This document shows, piece after piece, positions 1-7,900 of a stretch of DNA of 25,785 nucleotides; position 1 is the stretch's first letter, and every line of letters starts with the position of its first letter. Location: positions 1 to 25,785 of the forward strand of contig DATEGA010000199.1 in assembly GCA_035280345.1 (NCBI GenBank), given 5' to 3'. Below the pieces are notes generated by a model, which worked only from the letters and a program-made list of their open reading frames with translations, was not told the DNA's origin and made no database searches. Origin of the DNA: DASSJF01 sp035280345 (GTDB lineage: Bacteria; Sysuimicrobiota; Sysuimicrobiia; Sysuimicrobiales; Segetimicrobiaceae). The position numbers and the translations under genes were made by a program.

Positions 1-920
1 CGGTGGGTCCCGGTCCCGGCGAGTACGGCGACGCCGCCGACCGCGTCGGGCCGCGTAGGGGCGAGCAGCCGGTGCAGCGCCGCGGCCAGTCGGGCGGCGT
101 CAGGATAGCGGTCCGCCGGCGCCTTGGCGAGCAGGCGCTCGACCAGCGCCGCCGCCGCCGGCGAGACGTCCGGACGCGCGTGGCGGACGCTTCTCGGCAT
201 CTCGTTGATGTGTTTGAGCGCCACGGCTACGGGCGCCTCGCCGGAGAACGGCGGGCGGCCGGTCAGCATCTCGTAGAGCACGACCCCGAGCGCGTACTGG
301 TCGGACGCGGGCCCGGCGGCGTCGCCGCGCGCCTGCTCCGGCGAGAGGTACGGCGCCGACCCCATCACGGTCCCTGTCCGCGTCAGCGAGGTCGCGTCCA
401 GCGTGAGCGCGATTCCGAAGTCGGCCACCTTCACGTGGCCGTCCTCCGTGAGCAGAATGTTGTGCGGCTTGATGTCACGGTGCACGACGCGCCGGCCGTG
501 CGCGTAGGCGAGCGCATCGGCCACCTCGGCCGCGATCGTCAGGGCGTCCGCTTCCGGGAGCGGCCCGTCGCGCAGCAGCCGCTCGCGCAGCGTGCCGCCA
601 CCGACGTATTCCATGGCAATGAACTGGCGGAGACCGTCCTGGCCCCATCCGTACACGCGCACGATGCGGGCGTGGGTAAGGGCGCCGGCCGCCGCGGCCT
701 CATGGCGAAAGCGGCGGCGGAACCCTTCGTCGCGCGCGAGCACGTCGGCGAGAACTTTGACGGCGCACGGCCGCTCGGCCTCACGGTCCCACGCGCGGTA
801 AACCGCGGCCATGCCGCCGCTGCCGAGCGGCTGCTGCAGTTCGTAGCGGCCGTCGAGGACGTCCGGGGCCGTCAATGCAACCGCTGCGTCGCGACGAGTC
901 CTGGTAGCTCGGTGGCCCAT
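1..920 (-). CDS. Ser/Thr protein kinase (PknB-like), 3' end cut by window edge
   Basis: This is a Hanks-type Ser/Thr kinase that phosphorylates proteins in the cytoplasm. Counting from the ATG at 920, the glycine-rich loop GSGGMAAVY is at residues 33-41, the ATP-anchoring Lys (AVKVL) at 55 and the helix-C Glu near 74. The catalytic loop HRDIKPHN is at 147-154, DFG at 167-169, and the activation-segment end GSAPYLSPEQ at 187-196. All catalytic residues are intact, so it should be active. About 306 codons are visible; the juxtamembrane, transmembrane or sensor part would lie beyond position 1. The ATG overlaps the 3' end of the upstream nucleotidyltransferase-like gene by 49 bases. A TTG at 875 that overlaps that gene's TGA is an alternative start, still leaving about 12 residues before the kinase domain. 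Either start implies translational coupling with the upstream gene. Family assignment is secure; the substrate is unknown. Confidence 0.93.
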   Translation of the reverse strand, partial: MGHRATRTRRDAAVALTAPDVLDGRYELQQPLGSGGMAAVYRAWDREAERPCAVKVLADVLARDEGFRRRFRHEAAAAGALTHARIVRVYGWGQDGLRQFIAMEYVGGGTLRERLLRDGPLPEADALTIAAEVADALAYAHGRRVVHRDIKPHNILLTEDGHVKVADFGIALTLDATSLTRTGTVMGSAPYLSPEQARGDAAGPASDQYALGVVLYEMLTGRPPFSGEAPVAVALKHINEMPRSVRHARPDVSPAAAALVERLLAKAPADRYPDAARLAAALHRLLAPTRPDAVGGVAVLAGTGTH

Positions 921-1771
921 GAGGCGCGCCTCGCAAACGCGATCACGGGCGGCAGATAGCTGCGGATCAGCGTAATCACCCGTTCAGGCGACGCGAGACC
1001 GCTGCCGGTGAGGAGCGTCCAGCGCGTCTCCAGCATCGCCGCGAGATGCAGCGACAGCTCGGTGGAGATCATGCCGATGTCCGCGAGCGGCAGGAAGATC
1101 TCCCACCGGCGGGACGGACGCGGAATGCCGTACGTCATCAGCATCGCCTTCGCGATCCCCGTCGCCGCGCCGCTCGCGTTGCTGAACACGCCGACGAGCT
1201 GGGCGACCCGCTCCGCGTCGCGGGCGACGGCTTCGACCTCACGTGTAAACATCTCAAGAATCGGGACCGAGGTCAGGACGCGCGCGAGCCGCCAGCCGAT
1301 CCGGATCGGGTCGAGCGCGCGGGCGGTCTGGCCTCCCACCTGGATGGGGCCGTCCGCCGTGGCGCCGAAGCCGCGCGCCTTGATGATCGTCTCGTGCGCC
1401 TCCTCGAGCAGCCGCGGCCGCTCCTGCTCGAGGCGCGTCGCCATCTGGCGGCCGAACGCCTCGCGCGCCGCCGGGTCGTTGTCGGCAAGGAGGCGGCCCC
1501 AGGTCAGCACTTCGAACACGACCGGGAGAATGTGCGAATTGAGCCCAAACGGCATCAGCACGCCCGGCGCTTCGCCGAGGGGATTGCCTCGACCGAGCCC
1601 TTCCAGATACTCCGTCACGGCGTCGGCGTCGAGGTCTTCGCGCAACACCAGTCCGACCTCGATATCCGAGTCGGGCCAGGTGCGCTCCACCGCCGGCTGG
1701 CCGTACAGGTAGGCCGCGACGATCTCCTCTTCGCCCGCAAAGAAGCGCGCGAGGTTCTCGTACGCGTTCAT
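872..1771 (-). CDS. Fused MntA-like nucleotidyltransferase / HepT-like protein with altered catalytic motifs
   Basis: The 299-residue protein looks like a minimal nucleotidyltransferase (about residues 1-105) joined to a helical HEPT-like domain (about 155-285). In free-standing MntA the motif is GSX10DXD; here residues 24-38 read GQ-x10-D-x-E, so Ser is Gln and the second Asp is Glu. The following GRLLADNDP is typical of the end of MNT domains. In HepT toxins the RNase motif is RX4HXY; the aligned segment at 250-257, RWTLLTGS, gives R-x4-T-x-S, losing both the His and the Tyr that MntA modifies. The flanking helices (PLADIGMISTELS, then SPERVITLI) fit the HEPT pattern. The ATG at 1771 has GGAG about 10 bases upstream, and a possible extended -10 (TATGTT, 1808-1813) lies in the 79-base gap before it. 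The gene is coupled to the downstream kinase. I infer a non-catalytic regulatory or scaffold descendant of an MNT-HEPT pair; this rests on motif reading only. Confidence 0.7.
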   Translation of the reverse strand: MNAYENLARFFAGEEEIVAAYLYGQPAVERTWPDSDIEVGLVLREDLDADAVTEYLEGLGRGNPLGEAPGVLMPFGLNSHILPVVFEVLTWGRLLADNDPAAREAFGRQMATRLEQERPRLLEEAHETIIKARGFGATADGPIQVGGQTARALDPIRIGWRLARVLTSVPILEMFTREVEAVARDAERVAQLVGVFSNASGAATGIAKAMLMTYGIPRPSRRWEIFLPLADIGMISTELSLHLAAMLETRWTLLTGSGLASPERVITLIRSYLPPVIAFARRASWATELPGLVATQRLH

Positions 1772-1850
1772 TCAGAGTCTACTCCGTCCGCCCGCCGCAT
1801 CACTAGTAACATACCACGCTCGCACCCGTGTCCCGCGGCTTCAGCGCGGT

Positions 1851-3287
1851 TCATTCAACGCCGGCGGCGGCGGCGGCCAGCCGCTTGACGCGCTCGATCT
1901 CGGCGTCCTGGAGGACCGTCAGCTTCTGCGTCTCAAGGGAGCCCTCGGCGTGGATCGCGAGCACCTCGAGGTAGCCGCCGAGGTCGGACGCGACGAGGTC
2001 GCGCAGAAGGTTGATCACCCGCAGCCGGTCGCCGGCGCCGACGCCCTCGCGCCCGCCGAGCGCACGGTCGAAGAGCCGCCGGACCTCGGGGCGGTTCCAG
2101 TCCTCTTCCATGGGGCCGGTCACGAGGAGGCCGCCGGCGAGATCCTGCACGTCGCGGACCGCCTCGTGGTAGCCGTGGGCGAAGTAGTACTTGGCGGCGT
2201 TGGTCAGGGCCACGTCCGGCACCGCGATGCCGTCGACGTCCCGGGCCCCCGCCGCCGCGGCCGTCCCGATCCCGCGCGTCGTCTGCAGGTACAGAGTGAG
2301 GCGCGCGAGCTTCTCGCGGACGTGCGAGGCGCTGAGCAGCCCGTGATAGTCGGCGATCAGCGCCGCCCCGCCGAGCAGCAGCTCGAGGAGCGGGATCTTG
2401 TACGACACCGCGGTAAACCGGTGAAACTCGACGAACGTCCGCGCGAGCGCGCCGGCGGCGCGCCACTCGCCGCACAGAAAGACGCGGTCCCACGGAACGA
2501 GCACGTCGTCGAAGATCGTGAGGGATTCGGTGAGACTGTACCGGCTGCTGAGCGGGTTGTCGAACTCGCTCGTGGCCCCGAAGCCGCGCGCGCTCGCGAT
2601 CATCGTCACGCCCGGCGTGTTGGCCGGCACCGCGAAGGCCACTGCGTAGTCGGCGTCGGCCTCGCTCATCGCGCGCGTCGGGACGACGACGATCTCGTTC
2701 GCGAAGACAGCATTGGTAGTGTGGGCCTTCACCCCACGGACAACCAGACCGTCCCGGGTCTCGCGGACGCGCCGCACGTAGGCGTCCGGCTCCGGCTGCT
2801 CCGACGGCCGCCGCGCCCGGTCGCCCTTCGCATCGGTCTGCGCAACCGCCATCGCGAGGTCGCCGTCCCGGCAGTGCTCGTAAAAGGCGCGGATCCGCGC
2901 GGCGTACGCCGTCCCGGCCTCGCGGTCGAGCCGGCCGCCGACGATCATCATCGCGAAGATCGCGTCGGTGCCGATCTCCTTGATCAGCGGGACGAACGAG
3001 CGCGCCTCCCGCGTCACGTACTCGATCAGGTCGCGGCGGCGCAGCAGATCGCCGGCCGTACGGGGAATCGCGAAGTAGCGGCTCATCGGCTCCCCGTCCG
3101 GCGCCGGCGCGGTGAGCAGGTCGTCGCCCGGCCGCGCGTGCGCGAGGCGAAAGTCGATCGCCACGTGTCGCGCGCCGCGGCCGAGGTGTGGATGACCGGT
3201 CACGTCTTCGACCGGCTCGCCGCGGTAGACGATGCGGCGGCCGTCGCGCAGGCTGGCCAGAAACTCGTTGGCGCTACGCAGTGGCAT
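1851..3287 (-). CDS. HpaB/AbfD-family flavoprotein (4-hydroxyphenylacetate 3-hydroxylase-like), no Fe-S cysteines
   Basis: The 478-residue protein belongs to the acyl-CoA-dehydrogenase-fold family that contains 4-hydroxyphenylacetate 3-monooxygenase (HpaB) and 4-hydroxybutyryl-CoA dehydratase (AbfD). Family signatures are LVVRGVKAHTTNA near residue 181, the segment ESLTIFDDVLVPWDRVFLCG near 254-273, and EFHRFTAVSYK at 287-297. AbfD binds [4Fe-4S] through three cysteines and one histidine. Here the His survives (289), but the cysteine seven residues later is Tyr (296), and the N-terminal cysteine pair is missing from the stretch around 97-112. The only cysteines I see are C139 and C272. A flavin-only oxygenase, or another CoA-ester or aromatic oxidation, is more likely than radical dehydration. 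The ATG overlaps the upstream acyl-CoA ligase stop by 14 bases, so a CoA-thioester or acid substrate shared with that ligase is plausible. Substrate unknown. Confidence 0.8.
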   Translation of the reverse strand: MPLRSANEFLASLRDGRRIVYRGEPVEDVTGHPHLGRGARHVAIDFRLAHARPGDDLLTAPAPDGEPMSRYFAIPRTAGDLLRRRDLIEYVTREARSFVPLIKEIGTDAIFAMMIVGGRLDREAGTAYAARIRAFYEHCRDGDLAMAVAQTDAKGDRARRPSEQPEPDAYVRRVRETRDGLVVRGVKAHTTNAVFANEIVVVPTRAMSEADADYAVAFAVPANTPGVTMIASARGFGATSEFDNPLSSRYSLTESLTIFDDVLVPWDRVFLCGEWRAAGALARTFVEFHRFTAVSYKIPLLELLLGGAALIADYHGLLSASHVREKLARLTLYLQTTRGIGTAAAAGARDVDGIAVPDVALTNAAKYYFAHGYHEAVRDVQDLAGGLLVTGPMEEDWNRPEVRRLFDRALGGREGVGAGDRLRVINLLRDLVASDLGGYLEVLAIHAEGSLETQKLTVLQDAEIERVKRLAAAAAGVE

Positions 3288-4887
3288 CGCGGCCTCCCCG
3301 CGCCGGCGCAGGGCGCGCCCGCAGCTGGTACTTTTGAATCTTGCCGGTGGCCGTCTTCGGGAGCGCGTCCATGAAGTCGACCAGCTTCGGCGCCTTGAAG
3401 TGCGCGAGCCGGTCGCGGCAAAACGCGATCAGCTCGCCGGCGGTGGCGTGCGCGCCGCTCCGGAGGACCACACACGCGCGCGGGACTTCGCCCCACGTCG
3501 GATCGGCGCTCGCCACGACCGCCGCCTCGAGCACGGCGGGGTGTTGATACAGCACGCCCTCCACCTCCACCGACGAGATGTTCTCGCCGCCGCTGATGAT
3601 CAGATCCTTCTTGCGATCCACGATCTGCGCGTAGCCGTCCGGATGCACGACCGCCAGGTCGCCGGTGTGAAACCAGCCGCCCGCCGTCGCCGCCGCGGTC
3701 GCCTCGGGATCTCGGTAGTATCCCGGGGTAACGGTCGGTCCACGGACGACGATCTCACCGATCTCCGCGCCGTCGCGCGCCACGTCCGTGAGGTCCTCGC
3801 GCGCGACGCGCACACGGCCGGCCGCGATCTGCCCGATGCCCTGGCGCGCCTTGAGGGCCGCGCGCTCCGCGAGCGGCAGGCCGTTCCAGTCGCTGCGCCA
3901 TTCGCACACCGTGAGCCACGGGCCGGTCTCGGTGAGACCGTAGACGTGGACGATCTCGAAGCCGAGCTCCTCTTCGCAGCGCTTGATGAGCGCGGCCGGC
4001 GGCGGGGCGCCCCCGACGTACCAACGCACACGCTGGCGCGGGCGCCAGCCCTGGCTGCTCGAATCGCCGCCGAGCATGACGAGCACCGTGGGCGCGGCGA
4101 ACGCGATCGTGACCCCTTCGGCGTCGATCAGGCGGACGATCGCCGGCGGATCGACGCGCGGCAGACAGACGTGCCGCGCGCCCGCGGCCGCGCCCGCCCA
4201 CACGCCGCCCCAGCCGTTCACGTGAAACATCGGCAGCGTATGCAGGTACACGTCATCGACGCCGAGGCGGGCGTGAAACAAAACATCGAGGACGTTGAGT
4301 GCGGTCATCCGGTGCGTCATCACGACGCCCTTGGAATGGCCGGACGTGCCGCTCGTGTAGTTGATGCTGATCGGCGCGCCCTCGTCGATCGCGTCGACCG
4401 CGTCGAAGAGCCGGCCCGCCGCTCCGGACGGCGCGTCGGCGATCAGATCGTCCACGGCGGGGCTCTGGCCGAGTGCTCCGCCGGCGGATCGCCCGGCCAA
4501 AGCGACAACGCCCAAATCGAGCGCGTCCCGCAGCGAATCGGCGAGGTCGGCGAATCCCGGATCCACGAGCAGGACGCGGCAGCCGGCGTGTTCGACGATG
4601 TACCGGTAGTCCGGGGCGCCGAGCCGGGTGTTCATCGGTACCAGCACGCCGCCGGCGAGCGGCACGGCCGTATAACACTCAAGGGCCCAGTGAGTGTTCG
4701 GCGCGAGCACGCCGGCGCGGTCCCCCGGACGCAGGCCGATGCTCCGAAGCGCCGCGGCGAGCCGCACGCAGCGGTCGGCGAACACCGCGTAGGCGTACCG
4801 CTCCGCGCCGTCGATCACGGCGAGGCGATCTCCGTACACGTCCGCGGCGCGGCGGAAAAACTGGAGCGGCGAGAGCGGGGACGACAC
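3274..4887 (-). CDS. AMP-forming acyl-CoA synthetase
   Basis: This is an ANL-superfamily ligase that activates a carboxylic acid to acyl-AMP and then acyl-CoA in the cytoplasm. From the GTG at 4887 it has 537 residues. The P-loop YTSGTSGHSKG is at 177-187, the A5 motif VYGLTETGP at 315-323, the A7 motif GWFHTGDLA at 404-412, DRKKDLIISGGENISSVE at 424-441, and the A10 lysine in KTATGKIQK at about 516. Segments such as LPMFHVNGW (218-226) and the stretch following VYGLTETGP resemble the broad-specificity acyl-CoA synthetases typified by PRK08162. The frame stays open further upstream into gltB, but similarity begins only at SPLSPLQFFRRAADVYGDR, so GTG 4887 is chosen; its Shine-Dalgarno is weak. 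The start is 67 bases after the gltB stop, and its end overlaps the HpaB-like gene, indicating one transcript. The acid substrate cannot be read from sequence. Confidence 0.9.
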   Translation of the reverse strand: MSSPLSPLQFFRRAADVYGDRLAVIDGAERYAYAVFADRCVRLAAALRSIGLRPGDRAGVLAPNTHWALECYTAVPLAGGVLVPMNTRLGAPDYRYIVEHAGCRVLLVDPGFADLADSLRDALDLGVVALAGRSAGGALGQSPAVDDLIADAPSGAAGRLFDAVDAIDEGAPISINYTSGTSGHSKGVVMTHRMTALNVLDVLFHARLGVDDVYLHTLPMFHVNGWGGVWAGAAAGARHVCLPRVDPPAIVRLIDAEGVTIAFAAPTVLVMLGGDSSSQGWRPRQRVRWYVGGAPPPAALIKRCEEELGFEIVHVYGLTETGPWLTVCEWRSDWNGLPLAERAALKARQGIGQIAAGRVRVAREDLTDVARDGAEIGEIVVRGPTVTPGYYRDPEATAAATAGGWFHTGDLAVVHPDGYAQIVDRKKDLIISGGENISSVEVEGVLYQHPAVLEAAVVASADPTWGEVPRACVVLRSGAHATAGELIAFCRDRLAHFKAPKLVDFMDALPKTATGKIQKYQLRARPAPARGGRDATA

Positions 4888-4954
4888 GGGGCCGTTTTCT
4901 GCGATGCCGAAAGCGGCCCCTGCCCCTCTCAGGAGCGCCGCGCCGGTGGCCCGG

Positions 4955-7900
4955 CTAAAGAGCGGGCGGCGCGGTTCCGGCCGGCGCGGTCTCGAGCGGA
5001 GCCTCGGGCGCCATCGACGGTGCGTCTTTCGGCACAAGCTGCCAGAATTTCGGAAACCAGACCTCCCACTCGTCCAGGATTGCGCGGGCACGTCCGCTGC
5101 CGGTCGCCTCGGCGTGGGCCTCGACGAGCGCCCGCAGCCGCCGGGCGCCATCCGCGCCGTCGACGCGCCGCGCCGCAACGAGCCCCGGATGGAAGCGCGC
5201 CGTGAAGCGGCCCTCCGTGTCAAGGACGAATGCGATCCCGCCGGTCATTCCCGCGCCAAAATTGCGGCCGGTCTCTCCGAGCACCACCACCGCGCCGCCC
5301 GTCATGTACTCGCAGCCGTGATCGCCGGTGCCCTCCACCACGGCGACGGCGCCGCTGTTGCGGACGGCGAACCGTTCACCCGCGCGGCCCGCGGCGAAGA
5401 ACTGTCCGCCGGTCGCCCCGTAGAGGACAGTGTTGCCGACGATGACGTGCCGGTGAGACGCGCCGAGCAGCGCAGCGGACGGCCGAACGACGAGCGTGCC
5501 GCCGGTCATCCCTTTGCCCACGTAGTCGTTCGCCTCTCCGGTGAGCAGCAGGCGCATGCCCGGCACGCACCACGCACCGAACGACTGACCGGCCGTGCCG
5601 GTGAAACGCAAGGTCACGGTACCGTCCGGCAGCCCCCCATCCCCGTACCGCCGCGCGATCGCCGCCGCGATCCGGGCGCCCACCGCGCGGTCGCCATTCC
5701 CGATCGAGAAGGCGCAGTCGACGGCGCGGCCGGCGAGGATCGCGTCGCGGATCTCGAGCAGAATGTGGTCGTCGTACGGCGTTCCCGGCCGGTCGTTCCG
5801 GTCCTGGCGGGCGTGGCGCGCGCGCGTGCCGGACAGATCGGGGTCGGCGAGGACGCGCTCGAGCGTAAGACGCCGGGCTCGGCCGGACGCGGTCTCCTCC
5901 CGCACGCGCAGCAGGTCCGGCCGTCCCACGATTTCGTCAAGGGCGCGAAACCCGAGGGACGCGAGGATGCGCCGGACGTCGTCCGCGACCCCGAGCATAA
6001 AGTTGATCACCCGCTCGGGCGTCCCCGCGAACTTCGCCCGCAGATCCTCGCGCTGCGTAGCGATCCCCACCGGGCAGGTGTTGAGATGGCACTGCCGCGC
6101 CATGACGCAGCCGAGCGCCACCACCGCGGCGCTCGCGAAGCCGAACTCCTCCGCCCCGAGCATCGCCGCGACGACGACGTCGCGCCCGGTTTTGAGACCG
6201 CCGTCGACGCGGAGGCGCACCCGGCCCCGCAGATTGTTGGCCACGAGCGTCTGCTGGGTCTCCGCGAGCCCGAGCTCCCACGCGACACCGGCGTTCTTGA
6301 TCGAGTCGAGCGGCGAGGCGCCGGTGCCGCCGTCGGCGCCGGCGATGTGCACGGTATCCGCGTAGGCCTTCACCACGCCGGCCGCGATCGTGCCCACGCC
6401 CGCCTCGCTGACGAGCTTCACCGAGACACGCGCGCCCGGATTGCCCTGCTTAAGGTCGTAGATCAGCTGGGCCAGGTCTTCGATGCTGTAGATGTCGTGG
6501 TGCGGCGGCGGCGAGATGAGCGTGATACCCGGCTGCGACCGGCGGATGCGCGCGATTTCGCCGCTCACCTTGGCGCCGGGAATCTGCCCGCCTTCGCCCG
6601 GCTTGCTCCCCTGCGCCATCTTGATCTCGAGCTCTTGGGCGGAGGCGAGATACGCCGCGGTCACCCCGAACCGGCCGGACGCGATCTGCTTGATCGCCGA
6701 GTTCGCGGAATTGCCGTTCGGCCTCGGCGCGTACCGGGCCGGGTCCTCGCCACCCTCGCCGCTCGCGCTGCGGGCGCCCAGGCGGTTCATCGCGACCGCC
6801 AGCATTTCGTGGGCCTCCCGGCTCAGCGATCCGTGCGACATCGACGAGACGATGAAGCGGCGGACGATCGAGGAAACGGGCTCGACCTCGTCGAGGTCGA
6901 TCGGCGTGCGGCCCCGGAACTCGAGGAGATCGCGCAGCGCCGTCGGCGGCCGATGCGTCACCTCCCAGGCGTAGGCGAGATACGCTTCGTCGCCGCCGCC
7001 GAGCGACAGGCGGTGCAGTGCGCGCAGCACGTTCGGGTGAAAGGCGTGATAGTCGCCGCCCTTGCGGAACCGGAACGCGCCCGGATCGTCGAGCGCGGGC
7101 GCCTCGCCCGCCCGGCGCCACGCAGCCGCGTGGCGTGCCAGCGTGTCCTCGGCGACCTCCGCGAGTCCGATCCCCCCGACGCGCGTGGGCGTGCCGGTCA
7201 GCGCGAACTCGACGAGCGCGTGGTCCAGGCCGACGGCTTCGAACATAGCCGCGCCATGGTAGCTGCTGATCGTTGAGATGCCCATCTTGGACATGATCTT
7301 GAGGAGGCCGGCGTCGAGGGCCGCGCGATACCGGCCGAGCGCGGCGTCCGGCGGCACCCCCAGCCGCCGCGCTTCCGCGGCGACGGCGTCGTAGGCGAGT
7401 CTGGGACAAACCACGCTCGCGCCGTAGCCGATCAGCAGGGCAAGTTGATGGACGTCGCGCGCCTCGTCCGTCTCGACGATGAGGCTCGCCCCCATCCGCA
7501 TGCCGCGGCGGATGAGGGCCTGATGGACCGCGCCCGCGGCGAGCACCGGCGGAATCGGCGCGCGCGAGGCATCGGCGCCACGGTCGCTGATGACCAGGAG
7601 GGCGGCGCCCTCTTCGACCTGATAGATCGCCTCGTCGCACACGCGCACAAGCGCACGCTCCAGCCCTTCCGCGCCCTCCGCCGCGGGGAAGAGCGCGTCC
7701 ACCATGCGGAGCCGGAACGGACCTCCGAGCGCACCGAGCGCGGTGAGGTCGGCGGGCGAGAGCACCGGACTCGACAGCTCGATGAGGCGGGCGTGCTCCG
7801 GCCCCTCGGCGAGCAGGCTCGGCCGCGCGCCCAGCAGCGTGCGCAGCGACATCACGAGCCGCTCCCGCAGCGGATCGATCGGCGGGTTGGTCACCTGCGC

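Noticed and set aside
3..959. Long plus-strand open frame over the kinase gene
   Set aside because: It is Arg/Ala/Gly-rich with no recognisable motif. The minus strand carries every kinase motif in order. At 70% GC antisense frames stay open by chance; the same holds for the plus-strand frames at 1950-3374, 3232-5205, 4904-7276 and 7445-8611.
1814..1850. Possible terminator after the HpaB-like gene
   Set aside because: A 5-bp stem CCGCG/CGCGG is present on the minus strand, but no T run follows, so it is not called.
4888..5223. N-terminal extension of the acyl-CoA ligase into gltB
   Set aside because: The residues are Arg-rich out-of-frame translation of gltB. Similarity begins at the GTG near 4887.
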